Shown: one piece after another, positions 25,364 through 35,359 of the stretch | Position numbering within the stretch: the stretch's first letter is position 1 | Layout of the letters: each line of letters opens with the position of its first letter | Source of the DNA: Streptomyces sp. Ncost-T10-10d | GTDB taxonomy: Bacteria > Actinomycetota > Actinomycetes > Streptomycetales > Streptomycetaceae | Assembly (NCBI RefSeq): GCF_900091955.1 | Contig: NZ_FMDF01000044.1 | Span: forward strand, 87,050 to 151,049 | DNA length: 64,000 nt | Direction: 5' to 3' | Translations under genes and position numbers: made by a program | The notes under the pieces: model-generated | Told to the model about the DNA's origin: nothing | The model's input: the letters and a program-made list of their open reading frames with translations, nothing else | The model's database searches: none

Positions 25364-26899
25364 TTACTCCTCGACTGTGCTGTCTTCGAGCCAGCCCATG
25401 GTCCGTTCCACGGCCTTGAGCCAGCTCTTGTACTCGCGGTCGCGGGTGTCCGCGGCCATGCGGGGTGTCCACTCGGCGGCCCGGCGCCAGTTGGCGCGCA
25501 GCGCGTCGGTGTCCGGCCAGAAGCCGACGGCGAGACCGGCGGCGTAGGCGGCGCCGAGGCAGGTGGTCTCGGCGACCATGGGCCGCACCACGGGTGCGTC
25601 CAGGAAGTCGGCGAGTGTCTGCATCAGCAAGTTGTTGGAGGTCATGCCGCCGTCGACCTTCAGGGCGGCGAGCTCGACACCGGAGTCCTTCGTCATGGCG
25701 TCGGTGATCTCGCGGGTCTGCCAGGCGGTGGCCTCCAGGACGGCACGGGCGATGTGCGCCTTGGTGACGTACCTGGTCAGACCGGCGATGACGCCGCGGG
25801 CGTCGGAGCGCCAGTACGGGGCGAACAGACCCGAGAAGGCGGGCACGAAGTACGCACCGCCGTTGTCCTCGACCGAGGAGGCCAGGGTCTCGATCTCGGC
25901 CGCGGACTTGATCAGGCCCATCTGGTCGCGCATCCACTGCACCAGCGAGCCCGTGACGGCGATGGAGCCCTCCAGGGCGTACACCGGCTTCTGGTCGCCG
26001 ATCCGGTAACCGACCGTCGTCAGCAGTCCGTTGTACGAGTTGACGGGCGTCTCACCGGTGTTCATGAGCATGAAGGTGCCGGTGCCGTACGTGGATTTGG
26101 CCTCGCCCTCGGAGAAGCAGGTCTGGCCGAACAGGGCCGCCTGCTGGTCGCCGAGCGCGGAGGCGACCGGGACACCGTCCAGGACGCCGCCCTTGGCGGT
26201 GCCGTACACCTCGGCGGAGGAGCGGATCTCGGGCAGCACGGCCGCCGGGATCTCCATGGACGAGAGGATCTTGTCGTCCCACGCCAGGGTGTGCAGGTTC
26301 ATCAGAAGGGTGCGCGAGGCGTTGGTGACGTCGGTGACATGGACGCCGCCGTCCGTGCCGCCGGTCAGATTCCAGATGACCCAGGAGTCCATGGTGCCGA
26401 AGAGGATGTCGCCGCGCTCGGCGCGCTCGCGCAGCCCCTCGACGTTGTCGAGCAGCCAGCGGACCTTGGGGCCCGCGAAGTACGAGGCCAGCGGCAGACC
26501 GGTCTCGCGGCGGAAGCGGTCCTGGCCCACGTTCCGGCCGAGCTCCTTGCAGAGCGCGTCGGTGCGGGTGTCCTGCCAGACCAGGGCGTTGTGGACGGGC
26601 TCACCGGTGTTCCTGTCCCAGAGCAGAGTGGTCTCGCGCTGGTTGGTGATGCCGATCGCCTTCACATCGGCGGCGGTGATGCCCGCCTTGACGATGGCGC
26701 CGGCGACGACCTCCTGGACGTTCTCCCAGATCTCGGTCGCGTTGTGCTCGACCCAGCCCGGCTTCGGGAAGATCTGTTCGTGCTCCTTCTGGTCGACGGA
26801 GACGATCCGGCCGTCCTTGTCGAAGACGATGCAGCGGCTGGAGGTGGTGCCCTGGTCGATGGCCGCGATGAAAGGGCCGGTGGTGTGTGCGTCGGTCAC
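25364..26899 (-). CDS. glpK: Glycerol kinase
   Basis: 511 residues of the FGGY kinase family. It phosphorylates glycerol to glycerol-3-phosphate with [21 protein letters not shown] is the N-terminal phosphate-binding motif; YKNAxxWxDTR-like [31 protein letters not shown] and [11 protein letters not shown] follow in order. GTG 26899 has GGGAG upstream; the ORF continues upstream to 27028 without homology. It lies between glpF and glpD. Confidence 0.96.
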   Translation of the reverse strand: MTDAHTTGPFIAAIDQGTTSSRCIVFDKDGRIVSVDQKEHEQIFPKPGWVEHNATEIWENVQEVVAGAIVKAGITAADVKAIGITNQRETTLLWDRNTGEPVHNALVWQDTRTDALCKELGRNVGQDRFRRETGLPLASYFAGPKVRWLLDNVEGLRERAERGDILFGTMDSWVIWNLTGGTDGGVHVTDVTNASRTLLMNLHTLAWDDKILSSMEIPAAVLPEIRSSAEVYGTAKGGVLDGVPVASALGDQQAALFGQTCFSEGEAKSTYGTGTFMLMNTGETPVNSYNGLLTTVGYRIGDQKPVYALEGSIAVTGSLVQWMRDQMGLIKSAAEIETLASSVEDNGGAYFVPAFSGLFAPYWRSDARGVIAGLTRYVTKAHIARAVLEATAWQTREITDAMTKDSGVELAALKVDGGMTSNNLLMQTLADFLDAPVVRPMVAETTCLGAAYAAGLAVGFWPDTDALRANWRRAAEWTPRMAADTRDREYKSWLKAVERTMGWLEDSTVEE

Positions 26900-26955
26900 G
26901 GTGTGCTCCCGGAAGTCTGTGTGGTCTTGAGGGTTACGGCTCTGTGCGCCACGGT

Positions 26956-27747
26956 TCAGGCGAAGGCGACGTTGTAGAGCCCGCCCGCGATCGCGCCGCC
27001 GACGAGCGGTCCGACGACCGGGACCCATGCGTAGCCCCAGTCGGAGCCGCCCTTGTTCGGCAGCGGCAGCAGCGCGTGCACGATACGCGGACCGAGGTCG
27101 CGAACCGGGTTGATCGCGTAACCCGTCGGTCCGCCGAGGGAGAGACCGATACCGACGACGACCAGAGCGGTGACCAGAGCGCCGAGCGTGCCCAGGCCAT
27201 TGCCCTCGTTGTTGAGGCCCTGGGTGAGAATCGCCAGCACGAGCACGACGGTGGCGATGATTTCGGTGACGAGGTTCTGCACCGCGTGCCGGATCTCGGG
27301 GCCGGTGGAGAAGATGCCCAGCACCGGGCCCGCCTTCGGGGCGGTGGCCTTGTCGACCATGCCCTCTTCACCCGACTGGGCGCCCAGGATCTCCGGATCG
27401 GTGAGATGCGCCCGGAACTGTCCGTAGTACGTCAGCCAGACCAGCACTGCGCCGATCATCGCGCCGAGCAGTTGGGAGCCGAGGTACAGCGGTACGTCGC
27501 TCCACTTGGTGCCGCCCTCGATCGCGAGACCGATCGTGACCGCCGGATTGAGATGCGCGCCGGAAACGCCACCGGCCAGATACGCGCCGGTCAGCACGGC
27601 GAAACCCCACCCGAAGGTGATGGCGAGCCAGCCGGCGTTCTGCGCCTTGGAGCGCTTGAGAGTGACAGCGGCACAGACACCGCCGCCGAGCAGGATGAGT
27701 ACGGCGGTACCTATGGTCTCGCCGATGAAGATGTCGGAGCTGGACAC
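26956..27747 (-). CDS. glpF: Glycerol facilitator (MIP/aquaglyceroporin)
   Basis: 263 residues with six membrane helices. The first channel motif is HLNPAVT and the second reads [13 protein letters not shown], with Val in place of Ala in the second NPA. The Arg next to it, part of the selectivity filter, is kept, and the following DLGPR matches glycerol-type channels. GTG 27747 is the start. It is the first gene of the glpF-glpK-glpD operon, downstream of the gylR terminator. Confidence 0.93.
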   Translation of the reverse strand: MSSSDIFIGETIGTAVLILLGGGVCAAVTLKRSKAQNAGWLAITFGWGFAVLTGAYLAGGVSGAHLNPAVTIGLAIEGGTKWSDVPLYLGSQLLGAMIGAVLVWLTYYGQFRAHLTDPEILGAQSGEEGMVDKATAPKAGPVLGIFSTGPEIRHAVQNLVTEIIATVVLVLAILTQGLNNEGNGLGTLGALVTALVVVGIGLSLGGPTGYAINPVRDLGPRIVHALLPLPNKGGSDWGYAWVPVVGPLVGGAIAGGLYNVAFA

Positions 27748-27873
27748 CCGCGACTCCTTTGTCCTTCGTCCAGGGAAGCCGAACCCCGGGTCCCTCCGGT
27801 GGTCCGCGCCCTCACGTGAGGGCGTTTTCCGGCCCTTGGCGCTGTCACACCTTAACGCGAAATTCCGTTAGCT

Positions 27874-27897
27874 GTTCGACAATGCCGACCGGTGAAC
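27874..27897. promoter_or_regulatory. Probable GylR operator upstream of glpF
   Basis: GTTCGACAATGC (27874-27885) is identical over 12 bases to the site before gylR (28783-28794). In both, GTTC is mirrored downstream by GAAC. It is 127 bp upstream of the glpF start. Confidence 0.6.
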
Positions 27898-27951
27898 GGC
27901 AATGCTTCCCCCAGGTGAATCAGGCGTCAAGGGTTGTGTGGCCTATAACTC

Positions 27952-27982
27952 GATCGTTACCGACGACTCGTCGGTAACGATC
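27952..27982. terminator. Perfect 31-bp palindrome after gylR
   Basis: GATCGTTACCGACGA, one base, then its exact complement. It starts 14 bp after the gylR stop and is probably its terminator. Its perfect symmetry and TTACCGACGA arms could also be a protein-binding site for the glpF promoter. Confidence 0.7.
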
Positions 27983-27995
27983 ACCGGCGCGGCGG

Positions 27996-28760
27996 TCAGA
28001 AGGGCCGGGCGCCCAGATCCCTGGAGACCGCGCGGGCGCAGTCCCGCACTGCGGCGATCAGCTCGGGGCGCAGCTCCCCGTCCGCGCAGACCCGCTCCAC
28101 CGCGCCGGTCACGGCCACCGCGCCGACCGGCATCCGCCGCCGGTCGTGGATCGGGGCGGCCACTGCGGCGACGCCCTCCCAGGTCTCCTCCACATCGGCC
28201 GCCCAGCCGCGGGCCCGGATCAGGTCGAGCATCGTCTCGAACTCCTCCGGATCGGTGACGGTGTGCGGGGTGAAAGGCCTGCGTTCGGCCTCCAGGGCCT
28301 CGGTGTGCGCCACCGGGTCGTACGCCGCGAGCACCTTGCCCAGGGCCGTGGAGTGCAGTGGCTGCATGGCCCCCACCTCCAGGACCTGCCGGCTGTCGTC
28401 GGGCCGGAAGACATGGTGGACGATGAGGACGCCCTGCTGGTGCAGAACCCCCAGATGGGCGCTCTCGCCGCTGGAGCGGGCCAGGTCGTCCGTCCAGACG
28501 AGCGCGCGGGCCCGCAGCTCGTGGACGTCCAGATAGCTGTTGCCCAGACGCAGCAGCTCGGCGCCCAGCTGATAGCGGCCGGACACCGCGTCCTGCTCTA
28601 CGAAGCCCTCGTGCTGGAGCGTGCGCAGGATGCCGTGCGCGGTGCCCTTGGCCAGGCCCAGTGAGGAGGCGATGTCGGACAGCCCCAGCCGACGCTCGCC
28701 GCCTGCCAGCAGGCGCAGCATCGCCGCCGCCCGTTCCAGCGACTGGATGTTCTTGGCCAT
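27996..28760 (-). CDS. gylR: IclR-family repressor of the glycerol operon
   Basis: 254 residues. The N-terminal winged helix (IQSLERAAAMLRLLAGGERR, LSDIASSLGLAKGTAHGILRTL) and the effector-binding domain (LHSTALGKVLAAYDP, GWAADVEETWEGVAAVAAPI) are typical of IclR members. Position directly upstream of glpF in the same direction matches gylR of S. coelicolor, where glycerol-3-phosphate relieves repression. ATG 28760 is chosen; the ORF runs to 28877 without homology. The shared GTTCGACAATGC sites before gylR and glpF suggest autoregulation plus operon control. Confidence 0.92.
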   Translation of the reverse strand: MAKNIQSLERAAAMLRLLAGGERRLGLSDIASSLGLAKGTAHGILRTLQHEGFVEQDAVSGRYQLGAELLRLGNSYLDVHELRARALVWTDDLARSSGESAHLGVLHQQGVLIVHHVFRPDDSRQVLEVGAMQPLHSTALGKVLAAYDPVAHTEALEAERRPFTPHTVTDPEEFETMLDLIRARGWAADVEETWEGVAAVAAPIHDRRRMPVGAVAVTGAVERVCADGELRPELIAAVRDCARAVSRDLGARPF

Positions 28761-28782
28761 CGCGCCGTACTCCTCCACCTCG

Positions 28783-28799
28783 GTTCGACAATGCTGAAC
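28783..28799. promoter_or_regulatory. Probable GylR operator upstream of gylR
   Basis: GTTC-GACAATGCT-GAAC is an inverted repeat 23 bp before the gylR start. It contains the same 12-mer as the glpF promoter site. Confidence 0.6.
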
Positions 28800-28929
28800 A
28801 CTATCGGTCGATGCCGACCTGTGCTCGACCCCACAGGAAAACTGCGGCACCACTCCGATCCGGACATCTCCCCGCACAGCATGCCGTCCGTTCCGTGGGA
28901 CGGAGTGACGGCCCCGGGCGCTGCCCGGC

Positions 28930-28935
28930 TACGCT
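28930..28935 (+). promoter_or_regulatory. -10 hexamer of the probable metH promoter
   Basis: TACGCT lies 64 bp before ATG 29000, predicting a leader of about 57 nt. I see no B12 box or other riboswitch core in it. Confidence 0.35.
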
Positions 28936-28999
28936 GGCCTGGTGCGCCTTCCGCCGAAGACGCAAAGCCGACAGCCGTCGCATCCCAGGGAGTACATCC

Positions 29000-31900
29000 A
29001 TGGCCTCGTCGCCGACCCCTTCCGCCGACAGCCGGAACCGAGCCGAAGCCCTCCGCGAGGCACTCGCCACCCGGGTGGTGGTGGCCGACGGTGCCATGGG
29101 CACCATGCTCCAGGCACAGGACCCCACCCTCGAGGACTTCCAGAACCTCGAAGGCTGCAACGAGATCCTGAACGTCACGCGCCCCGACATCGTGCGCTCC
29201 GTGCACCAGGAGTACTTCGCCGTCGGCGTGGACTGCGTCGAGACGAACACCTTCGGTGCCAACCTGGCGGCCCTGGGCGAGTACGACATCGCCGAGCGGG
29301 TCTTCGAGCTCTCCGAGTCGGGCGCGCGCATCGCCCGCGAGGTCGCCGACGAGTTCACCGCCTCCACCGGACAGCAGCGCTGGGTGCTCGGCTCCATGGG
29401 CCCGGGCACGAAGCTGCCGACACTGGGTCACGCTCCGTACACCAAGCTCCGCGACGCCTACCAGCAGAACGCCGAGGGCATGATCGCCGGCGGCGCCGAC
29501 GCCCTCCTGGTCGAGACGACCCAGGACCTCCTGCAGACCAAGGCCTCCATCATCGGCGCCCGCCGCGCCCTGGAGGCCACCGGTACCAGTCTTCCGGTGA
29601 TCTGCTCCGTCACCGTGGAGACGACCGGCACGATGCTGCTCGGCTCCGAGATCGGCGCGGCGCTCACCGCTCTGGAACCGCTCGGCATCGACCTCATCGG
29701 CCTGAACTGCGCCACCGGCCCCGCCGAGATGAGCGAGCACCTGCGCTATCTCGCCCGCCACTCGAGCATCCCGCTCTCCTGCATGCCCAACGCCGGCCTC
29801 CCCGTGCTCGGCAAGGACGGCGCGCACTACCCGCTGTCCCCGGCCGAGCTGGCCGACGCCCAGGAGACCTTCGTACGCGAGTACGGCCTCTCGCTGGTCG
29901 GCGGCTGCTGCGGTACGACCCCGGAGCACCTGCGCCAGGTCGTCGAGCGGGTCCGCGGCGTCGCCGTCACCCCCCGCACCCCGCACCCCGAGCCGGGCGC
30001 CGCGTCCCTGTACCAGACCGTCCCGTTCCGCCAGGACACCTCGTACCTCGCGATCGGCGAGCGTACGAACGCCAACGGGTCGAAGAAGTTCCGCGAGGCC
30101 ATGCTGGAGGCCCGCTGGGACGACTGCGTGGAGATGGCCCGCGACCAGATCCGCGAGGGCGCCCACATGCTCGACCTCTGTGTCGACTACGTGGGCCGCG
30201 ACGGTGTGGCGGACATGGAGGAGCTGGCCGGCCGCTTCGCCACCGCCTCCACCCTCCCGATCGTGCTCGACTCCACCGAACTGCCCGTCCTGCGGGCCGG
30301 TCTGGAGAAGCTCGGCGGCCGTGCCGTCCTCAACTCCGTCAACTACGAGGACGGTGACGGACCCGAGTCCCGCTTCGCCAAGGTCACCGCGCTGGCCGTC
30401 GAGCACGGCGCCGCGCTGATCGCCCTGACCATCGACGAGGAGGGCCAGGCCCGTACCGTCGAGCACAAGGTCGCCGTCGCCGAGCGGCTCATCGAGGACC
30501 TGACCGGCAACTGGGGCATCAAGGAGTCGGACATCCTCATCGACACCCTGACCTTCACCATCTGCACCGGTCAGGAGGAGTCCCGGGGCGACGGCATCGC
30601 CACCATCGGGGCCATCCGCGAACTGAAGAAGCGCCACCCCGACGTCCAGACCACGCTGGGCCTGTCCAACATCTCCTTCGGGCTCAACCCGGCCGCCCGC
30701 GTCGTGCTGAACTCCGTCTTCCTCGACGAGTGCGTCAAGGCCGGACTCGACTCGGCGATCGTGCACGCCTCCAAGATCCTGCCGATCGCACGCCTGGAGA
30801 AGGAGCAGGTCGAGGTCGCGCTCGACCTCATCCACGACCGCCGCGCAGAGGGCTACGACCCACTCCAGAAGCTCATGGAGCTCTTCGAGGGTGTCAGCAC
30901 GAAGTCCATGAAGGCGGGCAAGGCCGAGGAACTCCTCGCCCTGCCGCTGGACGAGCGCCTTCAGCGCCGCATCATCGACGGTGAGAAGAACGGCCTGGAG
31001 ACCGATCTCGACGAGGCCCTGCAGACCCGCCCGGCCCTCGACATCGTCAACGACACGCTGCTCGAAGGCATGAAGGTCGTCGGTGAGCTCTTCGGCTCCG
31101 GCCAGATGCAGCTGCCGTTCGTGCTCCAGTCCGCCGAGGTCATGAAGACCGCGGTCGCCTATCTGGAACCGCACATGGAGAAGTCCGACGCCGAGGGCAA
31201 GGGCACCATCGTCCTGGCCACGGTCCGCGGCGACGTCCATGACATCGGCAAGAACCTCGTCGACATCATCCTGTCCAACAACGGCTACAACGTCGTGAAC
31301 CTGGGTATCAAGCAGCCCGTCTCCGCGATCCTGGAGGCCGCCGAGGAGCACCGCGCCGACGTCATCGGCATGTCCGGCCTCCTGGTGAAGTCCACCGTGA
31401 TCATGAAGGAGAACCTGGAGGAGCTGAACCAGCGCAAGCTGGCCGCCGACTTCCCGGTGATCCTCGGCGGCGCGGCCCTCACCCGGGCCTATGTCGAGCA
31501 GGACCTCCACGAGATCTACGAGGGCGAGGTCCGCTACGCCCGTGACGCGTTCGAGGGGCTGCGCCTGATGGACGCCCTCATCGCGGTCAAGCGCGGCGTC
31601 CCCGGCGCGACCCTCCCCGAACTCAAGCAGCGCCGTGTCCCCAAGCGGGACACGGTGGTCCTGGAGGCCGACGAGCCCGAGGAGGGCGTCCGTTCCGACG
31701 TCGCCGTCGACAACCCGGTCCCCGCGCCGCCGTTCTGGGGCACCCGGGTCGTCAAGGGCATCCAGCTCAAGGAGTACGCGTCCTGGCTGGACGAGGGCGC
31801 GCTCTTCAAGGGCCAGTGGGGCCTCAAGCAGGCCCGCGCCGGTGACGGACCGACGTACGAGGAGCTGGTCGAGACCGAGGGCCGCCCGCACCTGCGCGGC

Positions 31901-32512
31901 TGGCTCGACAAGCTCCACACGGAGAACCTGCTGGAGGCCGCCGTCGTCTACGGCTACTTCCCCTGCGTCTCCAAGGGCGACGACCTGATCCTGCTCCACG
32001 AGGACGGCTCCGAGCGCACCCGCTTCACCTTCCCGCGCCAGCGCCGCGGCCGCCGCCTCTGTCTCGCGGACTTCTTCCGCCCCGAGGAGTCCGGCGAGAC
32101 GGATGTGATCGGCCTCCAGGTCGTCACCGTCGGCTCGAAGATCGGCGGCGAGACCGCGAAGCTCTTCGAGGCCAACTCCTACCGCGACTACCTGGAGCTG
32201 CACGGCCTGTCCGTACAGCTGGCCGAGGCCCTCGCCGAGTACTGGCACGCCAGGGTCCGCTCCGAGCTCGGCTTCGGCGGCGAGGACCCCGCCGATGTCG
32301 AGGACATGTTCGCGCTCAAGTACCGCGGCGCGCGCTTCTCGCTCGGCTACGGCGCCTGCCCCGATCTGGAGGACCGGGCGAAGATCGCCGAGCTGCTCCA
32401 GCCCGAGCGGATCGGTGTGCATCTCTCGGAGGAGTTCCAGCTGCACCCGGAGCAGTCCACCGACGCGATCGTCATCCACCACCCGGAGGCGAAGTACTTC
32501 AACGCGCGTTAA
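29000..32512 (+). CDS. metH: Cobalamin-dependent methionine synthase
   Basis: 1170 residues, full length. The enzyme moves a methyl group from methyl-tetrahydrofolate to homocysteine through cobalamin. Domains in order: homocysteine-binding barrel (1 to about 310; zinc Cys in GLNCATG near 236 and GGCCGTTP near 300), pterin-binding barrel (about 345-620; AIGERTNANGSKKF), cap and B12 domain (about 650-870; DVHDIGKN near 744-751), and AdoMet reactivation domain (about 900-1170; ARFSLGYGACPD near 1109). GGGAG lies upstream of ATG 29000. It runs divergently from gylR. Confidence 0.97.
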   Translation: MASSPTPSADSRNRAEALREALATRVVVADGAMGTMLQAQDPTLEDFQNLEGCNEILNVTRPDIVRSVHQEYFAVGVDCVETNTFGANLAALGEYDIAERVFELSESGARIAREVADEFTASTGQQRWVLGSMGPGTKLPTLGHAPYTKLRDAYQQNAEGMIAGGADALLVETTQDLLQTKASIIGARRALEATGTSLPVICSVTVETTGTMLLGSEIGAALTALEPLGIDLIGLNCATGPAEMSEHLRYLARHSSIPLSCMPNAGLPVLGKDGAHYPLSPAELADAQETFVREYGLSLVGGCCGTTPEHLRQVVERVRGVAVTPRTPHPEPGAASLYQTVPFRQDTSYLAIGERTNANGSKKFREAMLEARWDDCVEMARDQIREGAHMLDLCVDYVGRDGVADMEELAGRFATASTLPIVLDSTELPVLRAGLEKLGGRAVLNSVNYEDGDGPESRFAKVTALAVEHGAALIALTIDEEGQARTVEHKVAVAERLIEDLTGNWGIKESDILIDTLTFTICTGQEESRGDGIATIGAIRELKKRHPDVQTTLGLSNISFGLNPAARVVLNSVFLDECVKAGLDSAIVHASKILPIARLEKEQVEVALDLIHDRRAEGYDPLQKLMELFEGVSTKSMKAGKAEELLALPLDERLQRRIIDGEKNGLETDLDEALQTRPALDIVNDTLLEGMKVVGELFGSGQMQLPFVLQSAEVMKTAVAYLEPHMEKSDAEGKGTIVLATVRGDVHDIGKNLVDIILSNNGYNVVNLGIKQPVSAILEAAEEHRADVIGMSGLLVKSTVIMKENLEELNQRKLAADFPVILGGAALTRAYVEQDLHEIYEGEVRYARDAFEGLRLMDALIAVKRGVPGATLPELKQRRVPKRDTVVLEADEPEEGVRSDVAVDNPVPAPPFWGTRVVKGIQLKEYASWLDEGALFKGQWGLKQARAGDGPTYEELVETEGRPHLRGWLDKLHTENLLEAAVVYGYFPCVSKGDDLILLHEDGSERTRFTFPRQRRGRRLCLADFFRPEESGETDVIGLQVVTVGSKIGGETAKLFEANSYRDYLELHGLSVQLAEALAEYWHARVRSELGFGGEDPADVEDMFALKYRGARFSLGYGACPDLEDRAKIAELLQPERIGVHLSEEFQLHPEQSTDAIVIHHPEAKYFNAR

Positions 32513-32548
32513 GACGCCGTTCAGCGCGCGGCAGCCGGACAAGTCGTA

Positions 32549-32565
32549 CACTGGTCGGTCCAGTG
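32549..32565. promoter_or_regulatory. Inverted repeat in the HAD gene promoter region
   Basis: CACTGG-TCGGT-CCAGTG. It overlaps a TACACT hexamer (32547-32552), so bound protein could block transcription of the HAD gene at 32633. Confidence 0.4.
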
Positions 32566-32632
32566 CAGGCCGGTCGCCCTTCCCACGGGAAATGGCGGCC
32601 GGCCTTCTCGTCCCTTACGGAAGGTGTGCCGG

Positions 32633-33334
32633 ATGACCAGCACGGTTCCCGCGTCCATGACCCGCACGGCCGAAGGTGCCGCTCTGCAGGCCGTCCTGCT
32701 CGACATGGACGGCACGCTCGTCGACACCGAGGGCTTCTGGTGGGACGCCGAGGTGGAGGTCTTCGCCGAGCTCGGGCACCAGCTCGACGAGGCCTGGCGG
32801 GACGTGGTGGTCGGCGGGCCGATGACCCGCAGCGCCGGCTACCTCATGGATGTCACCGGCGCGGACATCACCCTCGCCGAACTCACCGTGCTGCTCAACG
32901 ACCGCTTCGAGAGGCGCATCGGCCGCGGGGTGCCGCTGATGCCGGGCGCGGCGCGGCTGCTGGCCGAACTGGCCAGGCACGAGATTCCCACCGCCCTGGT
33001 CTCCGCCTCGCACCGGCGGATCATCGACCGGGTGCTGGACTCGGTGGGCGCCCACCACTTCGCCCTCACCGTCGCGGGCGACGAGGTCTCCCGTACCAAA
33101 CCGCACCCGGAGCCCTATCTCACCGCCGCGTCCGGCTTCGGGGCGGCCCCCGAGCTCTGTGCGGTCATCGAGGACACCGCGACCGGCGTCGCGGCGGCGG
33201 AGGCCGCGGGCTGCCGGGTGGTCGCCGTACCGTCCGTCGCGCCGATCGCCCCTGCCTCCGGCCGAGTGGTCGTACGTTCGCTCGAAGAAGTCGATCTCGC
33301 ATTTCTCCGGGGCCTGGTCACAGGATTGCAGTGA
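32633..33334 (+). CDS. HAD-superfamily hydrolase (beta-phosphoglucomutase-like)
   Basis: 233 residues. Motif I is LLDMDGTLVDTEG (nucleophile Asp and acid/base Asp), motif II lies in PTALVSASHRR, motif III Lys in SRTKPHPEPYL and motif IV in CAVIEDTATGVAAAEAAG. The alpha-helical cap lies between motifs I and II. Such enzymes act on small phosphorylated metabolites; specificity cannot be assigned. ATG 32633 has GGAAGG upstream. Confidence 0.88.
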   Translation: MTSTVPASMTRTAEGAALQAVLLDMDGTLVDTEGFWWDAEVEVFAELGHQLDEAWRDVVVGGPMTRSAGYLMDVTGADITLAELTVLLNDRFERRIGRGVPLMPGAARLLAELARHEIPTALVSASHRRIIDRVLDSVGAHHFALTVAGDEVSRTKPHPEPYLTAASGFGAAPELCAVIEDTATGVAAAEAAGCRVVAVPSVAPIAPASGRVVVRSLEEVDLAFLRGLVTGLQ

Positions 33335-33342
33335 TCCGCACA

Positions 33343-33380
33343 CCGAGAGTGTTTCTGTGAATAAATCGAAAAACTCTCGG
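33343..33380 (+). terminator. Terminator after the HAD gene
   Basis: CCGAGAGT-GTTT pairs with AAA-ACTCTCGG around an AT-rich loop of about 18 nt. Confidence 0.65.
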
Positions 33381-33700
33381 CGTCGGATGGTGCATTTTCT
33401 GTCGTACGTAAGTGTGTGCAAGCCGGGCGTACGGCAAGGGGGAGATTGGACCCCGGGCGTGAGCTTTATCACCTGAATGACCGCGGCAAGCTTTTTAGGA
33501 TCCACCGAAGTGTCCGTTTTGGTGTGTCGAAACGTCACGATTAGTGAGGTCCTGTACGGAACCTTCCGGGACGAGGAAAACGGCTCGCCGCTAATTCCCA
33601 TCACCGTCTGATTACGCATGGGGGCATCTCCGGTCCGGCATTGCCGACGGCGCCCACTAATGTCGCTTTCTCAATGCACGGATGAGGGAGAGCGTCCAAG
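33381..33700. other. AT-richer intergenic region before the binding-protein gene
   Basis: About 320 bp with lower GC than its neighbours (for example TGCATTTTCTGTCG, AGCTTTTTAGGATCC). It presumably holds the promoter of the lipoprotein gene at 33701. I see no ORF, RNA gene or clear operator. Confidence 0.4.
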
Positions 33701-35302
33701 ATGAACCGTAAGACTCTGGTGCTGCCGGCCGTCGTCGGCCTGCTCGCGCCCGCACTCGCCGCCTGCGGCGCGTCGGGCGACGGGGGCGATGGCAAGGCCG
33801 CCATCGTTGTCGGCACCACGGACCAGTTCGTCGCCTCCAAGGACAATCCCGCGCCGCTCGACCCCGCCATCGGCTATGAAGCCGGCGTATGGAATGTGCT
33901 CCGGCAGACCGTGCAGACCCTGGTGCATGTGCCGCGCGGCGGCGGCGAACCGGTGCCCGAAGCCGCGGAGAGCTGCACCTTCACGGACACGCAGAACGAG
34001 AGCTACCGCTGCAAGCTGCGCAGTGGGCTGAAGTTCTCCAGTGGCAAGGCCATCACCGCCGATGATGTGAAGTACTCCATCGACCGCGTCATCCGCATCG
34101 ACGCCGCGAACGGGCCCGTCGCCCTGCTCGACAACATCGACACGATCGAGACACGGGGCGACCGGGAGGTCATCTTCCATCTGCGCGCGCCGGACGCCAC
34201 GTTCCCGTACAAGCTCGCCACCCCGGTCGCCGGGATCGTGCCGCGGAGCAAGTACGCAGCGAAGTCCGCGCGTACCGGATTCCAGGTGGACGGCTCCGGC
34301 CCGTACACCATGAAGCCGGAAGTCGAGCACAACCAGGTCGTCAAGGTGCTCTTCACCAGGAACCCCCACTACAAGGGGGATCTGAAGGTACGGAACGAGA
34401 AGGTCGAGCTGGACGTCTTCCCCGACCCGACGGCCATGGGCAAGGCCCTCGACAACGAGAAGATCGACATGATGACCCGCACCATGTCGCCCGAGCAGTC
34501 CCAGCAGATGCTCGAAAAGCCCAGGGACGACATCAAACTCACCGAGATGCCCGGCCTCGCCATCCATTTCCTGGGCTTCAACACCAACGACCCGGCCGTG
34601 AAGAACAAGGCCGTCCGCCAGGCCATGGCCCAGGTCATCGACCGCGGTGAAATCGCGAGCAAGGTGTACGGCACCACGGCCGAGCCGCTGTACTCGCTGA
34701 TCCCGTCCGGCATCACCGCGCACGCCAACTCGTTCTACAACAAGTACAGCGAACCCAGCACCACGAAGGCTGCGGCGATCCTGAACGCCGCGGGCGTCGA
34801 CACCCCGGTGAAGCTCACGCTCCACTACCCGACCGACCGTGCCGGCGCCGGCAACGCCGCCGAGTTCGGAACCCTGAAGAAGCAGTTCAACGACACCGGA
34901 CTGTTCGACGTCACCGTTCAGGGAACCCCCTGGGTGAAGTACCGCCCGGCACAGCTGCGCGGCGACTACGCCGTCTACGGCATGGGCTGGTTCCCCGACT
35001 TCCCGGACCCCGACAACTTCATGGCGCCGTTCCTCTACAAGAACAACTTCCTCAACTCGCCCTACAAGTCGACCCTGGCCCAGAAGACGCTCATTCCGCA
35101 GTCCCGTCGCGAGACCGACCGCAGCGCCTCGGCCAAGACCTTCCAGCAGCTCCAGGACATCGTCGCCGACGACGTCCCGGTACTGCCGATCTGGCAGGGC
35201 AAGCAGTACGTCGCCTCCCGTGAGGACCTCACCGGTGTCGAGTGGGCGGTCAACTCCTCCGCGGATCTCCAGCTCTGGGAGCTGGGCGACGGGAGCGTCT
35301 GA
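33701..35302 (+). CDS. Peptide/nickel-type ABC transporter substrate-binding lipoprotein (family 5)
   Basis: 533 residues. A lipoprotein signal ends ALAAC-G. The family 5 extracellular binding fold shows YRCKLRSGLKFSSGKAITAD, DVKYSIDRVI, VKNKAVRQAMAQVIDR and WFPDFPDPDNF. GAGGGAGAGCG precedes ATG 33701. No permease or ATPase gene is adjacent, so it must work with a transporter encoded elsewhere or act as a stand-alone binding protein. A strong hairpin follows. Confidence 0.9.
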   Translation: MNRKTLVLPAVVGLLAPALAACGASGDGGDGKAAIVVGTTDQFVASKDNPAPLDPAIGYEAGVWNVLRQTVQTLVHVPRGGGEPVPEAAESCTFTDTQNESYRCKLRSGLKFSSGKAITADDVKYSIDRVIRIDAANGPVALLDNIDTIETRGDREVIFHLRAPDATFPYKLATPVAGIVPRSKYAAKSARTGFQVDGSGPYTMKPEVEHNQVVKVLFTRNPHYKGDLKVRNEKVELDVFPDPTAMGKALDNEKIDMMTRTMSPEQSQQMLEKPRDDIKLTEMPGLAIHFLGFNTNDPAVKNKAVRQAMAQVIDRGEIASKVYGTTAEPLYSLIPSGITAHANSFYNKYSEPSTTKAAAILNAAGVDTPVKLTLHYPTDRAGAGNAAEFGTLKKQFNDTGLFDVTVQGTPWVKYRPAQLRGDYAVYGMGWFPDFPDPDNFMAPFLYKNNFLNSPYKSTLAQKTLIPQSRRETDRSASAKTFQQLQDIVADDVPVLPIWQGKQYVASREDLTGVEWAVNSSADLQLWELGDGSV

Positions 35303-35310
35303 GCGCGGAC

Positions 35311-35343
35311 GGCGCCTCCGGCCGCACCTGGCCGGAAGGCGCC
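35311..35343. terminator. Bidirectional terminator
   Basis: GGCGCCTCCGGCC pairs with GGCCGGAAGGCGCC (small bulge) between the convergent binding-protein and response-regulator genes. Confidence 0.85.
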
Positions 35344-35359
35344 GCTCCGCCCACTCCGC

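Noticed and set aside
23748..25937. glpD reading frame could begin far upstream of ATG 25358
   Set aside because: The extension overlaps glpK on the same strand in another frame and has no homology; ATG 25358 with GGAGT gives the normal GlpD length.
28930..28999. Possible cobalamin riboswitch before metH
   Set aside because: No B12 box or multi-stem core can be made out in the short leader.
28942..29002. Leaderless short ORF in the metH leader starting at GTG after TACGCT
   Set aside because: It overlaps metH out of frame, has no typical leader-peptide codon run and no ribosome-binding site.
28598..32551. Very long open frame opposite metH
   Set aside because: It is the usual GC-rich antisense shadow of a strongly coding gene; metH itself is unmistakable.
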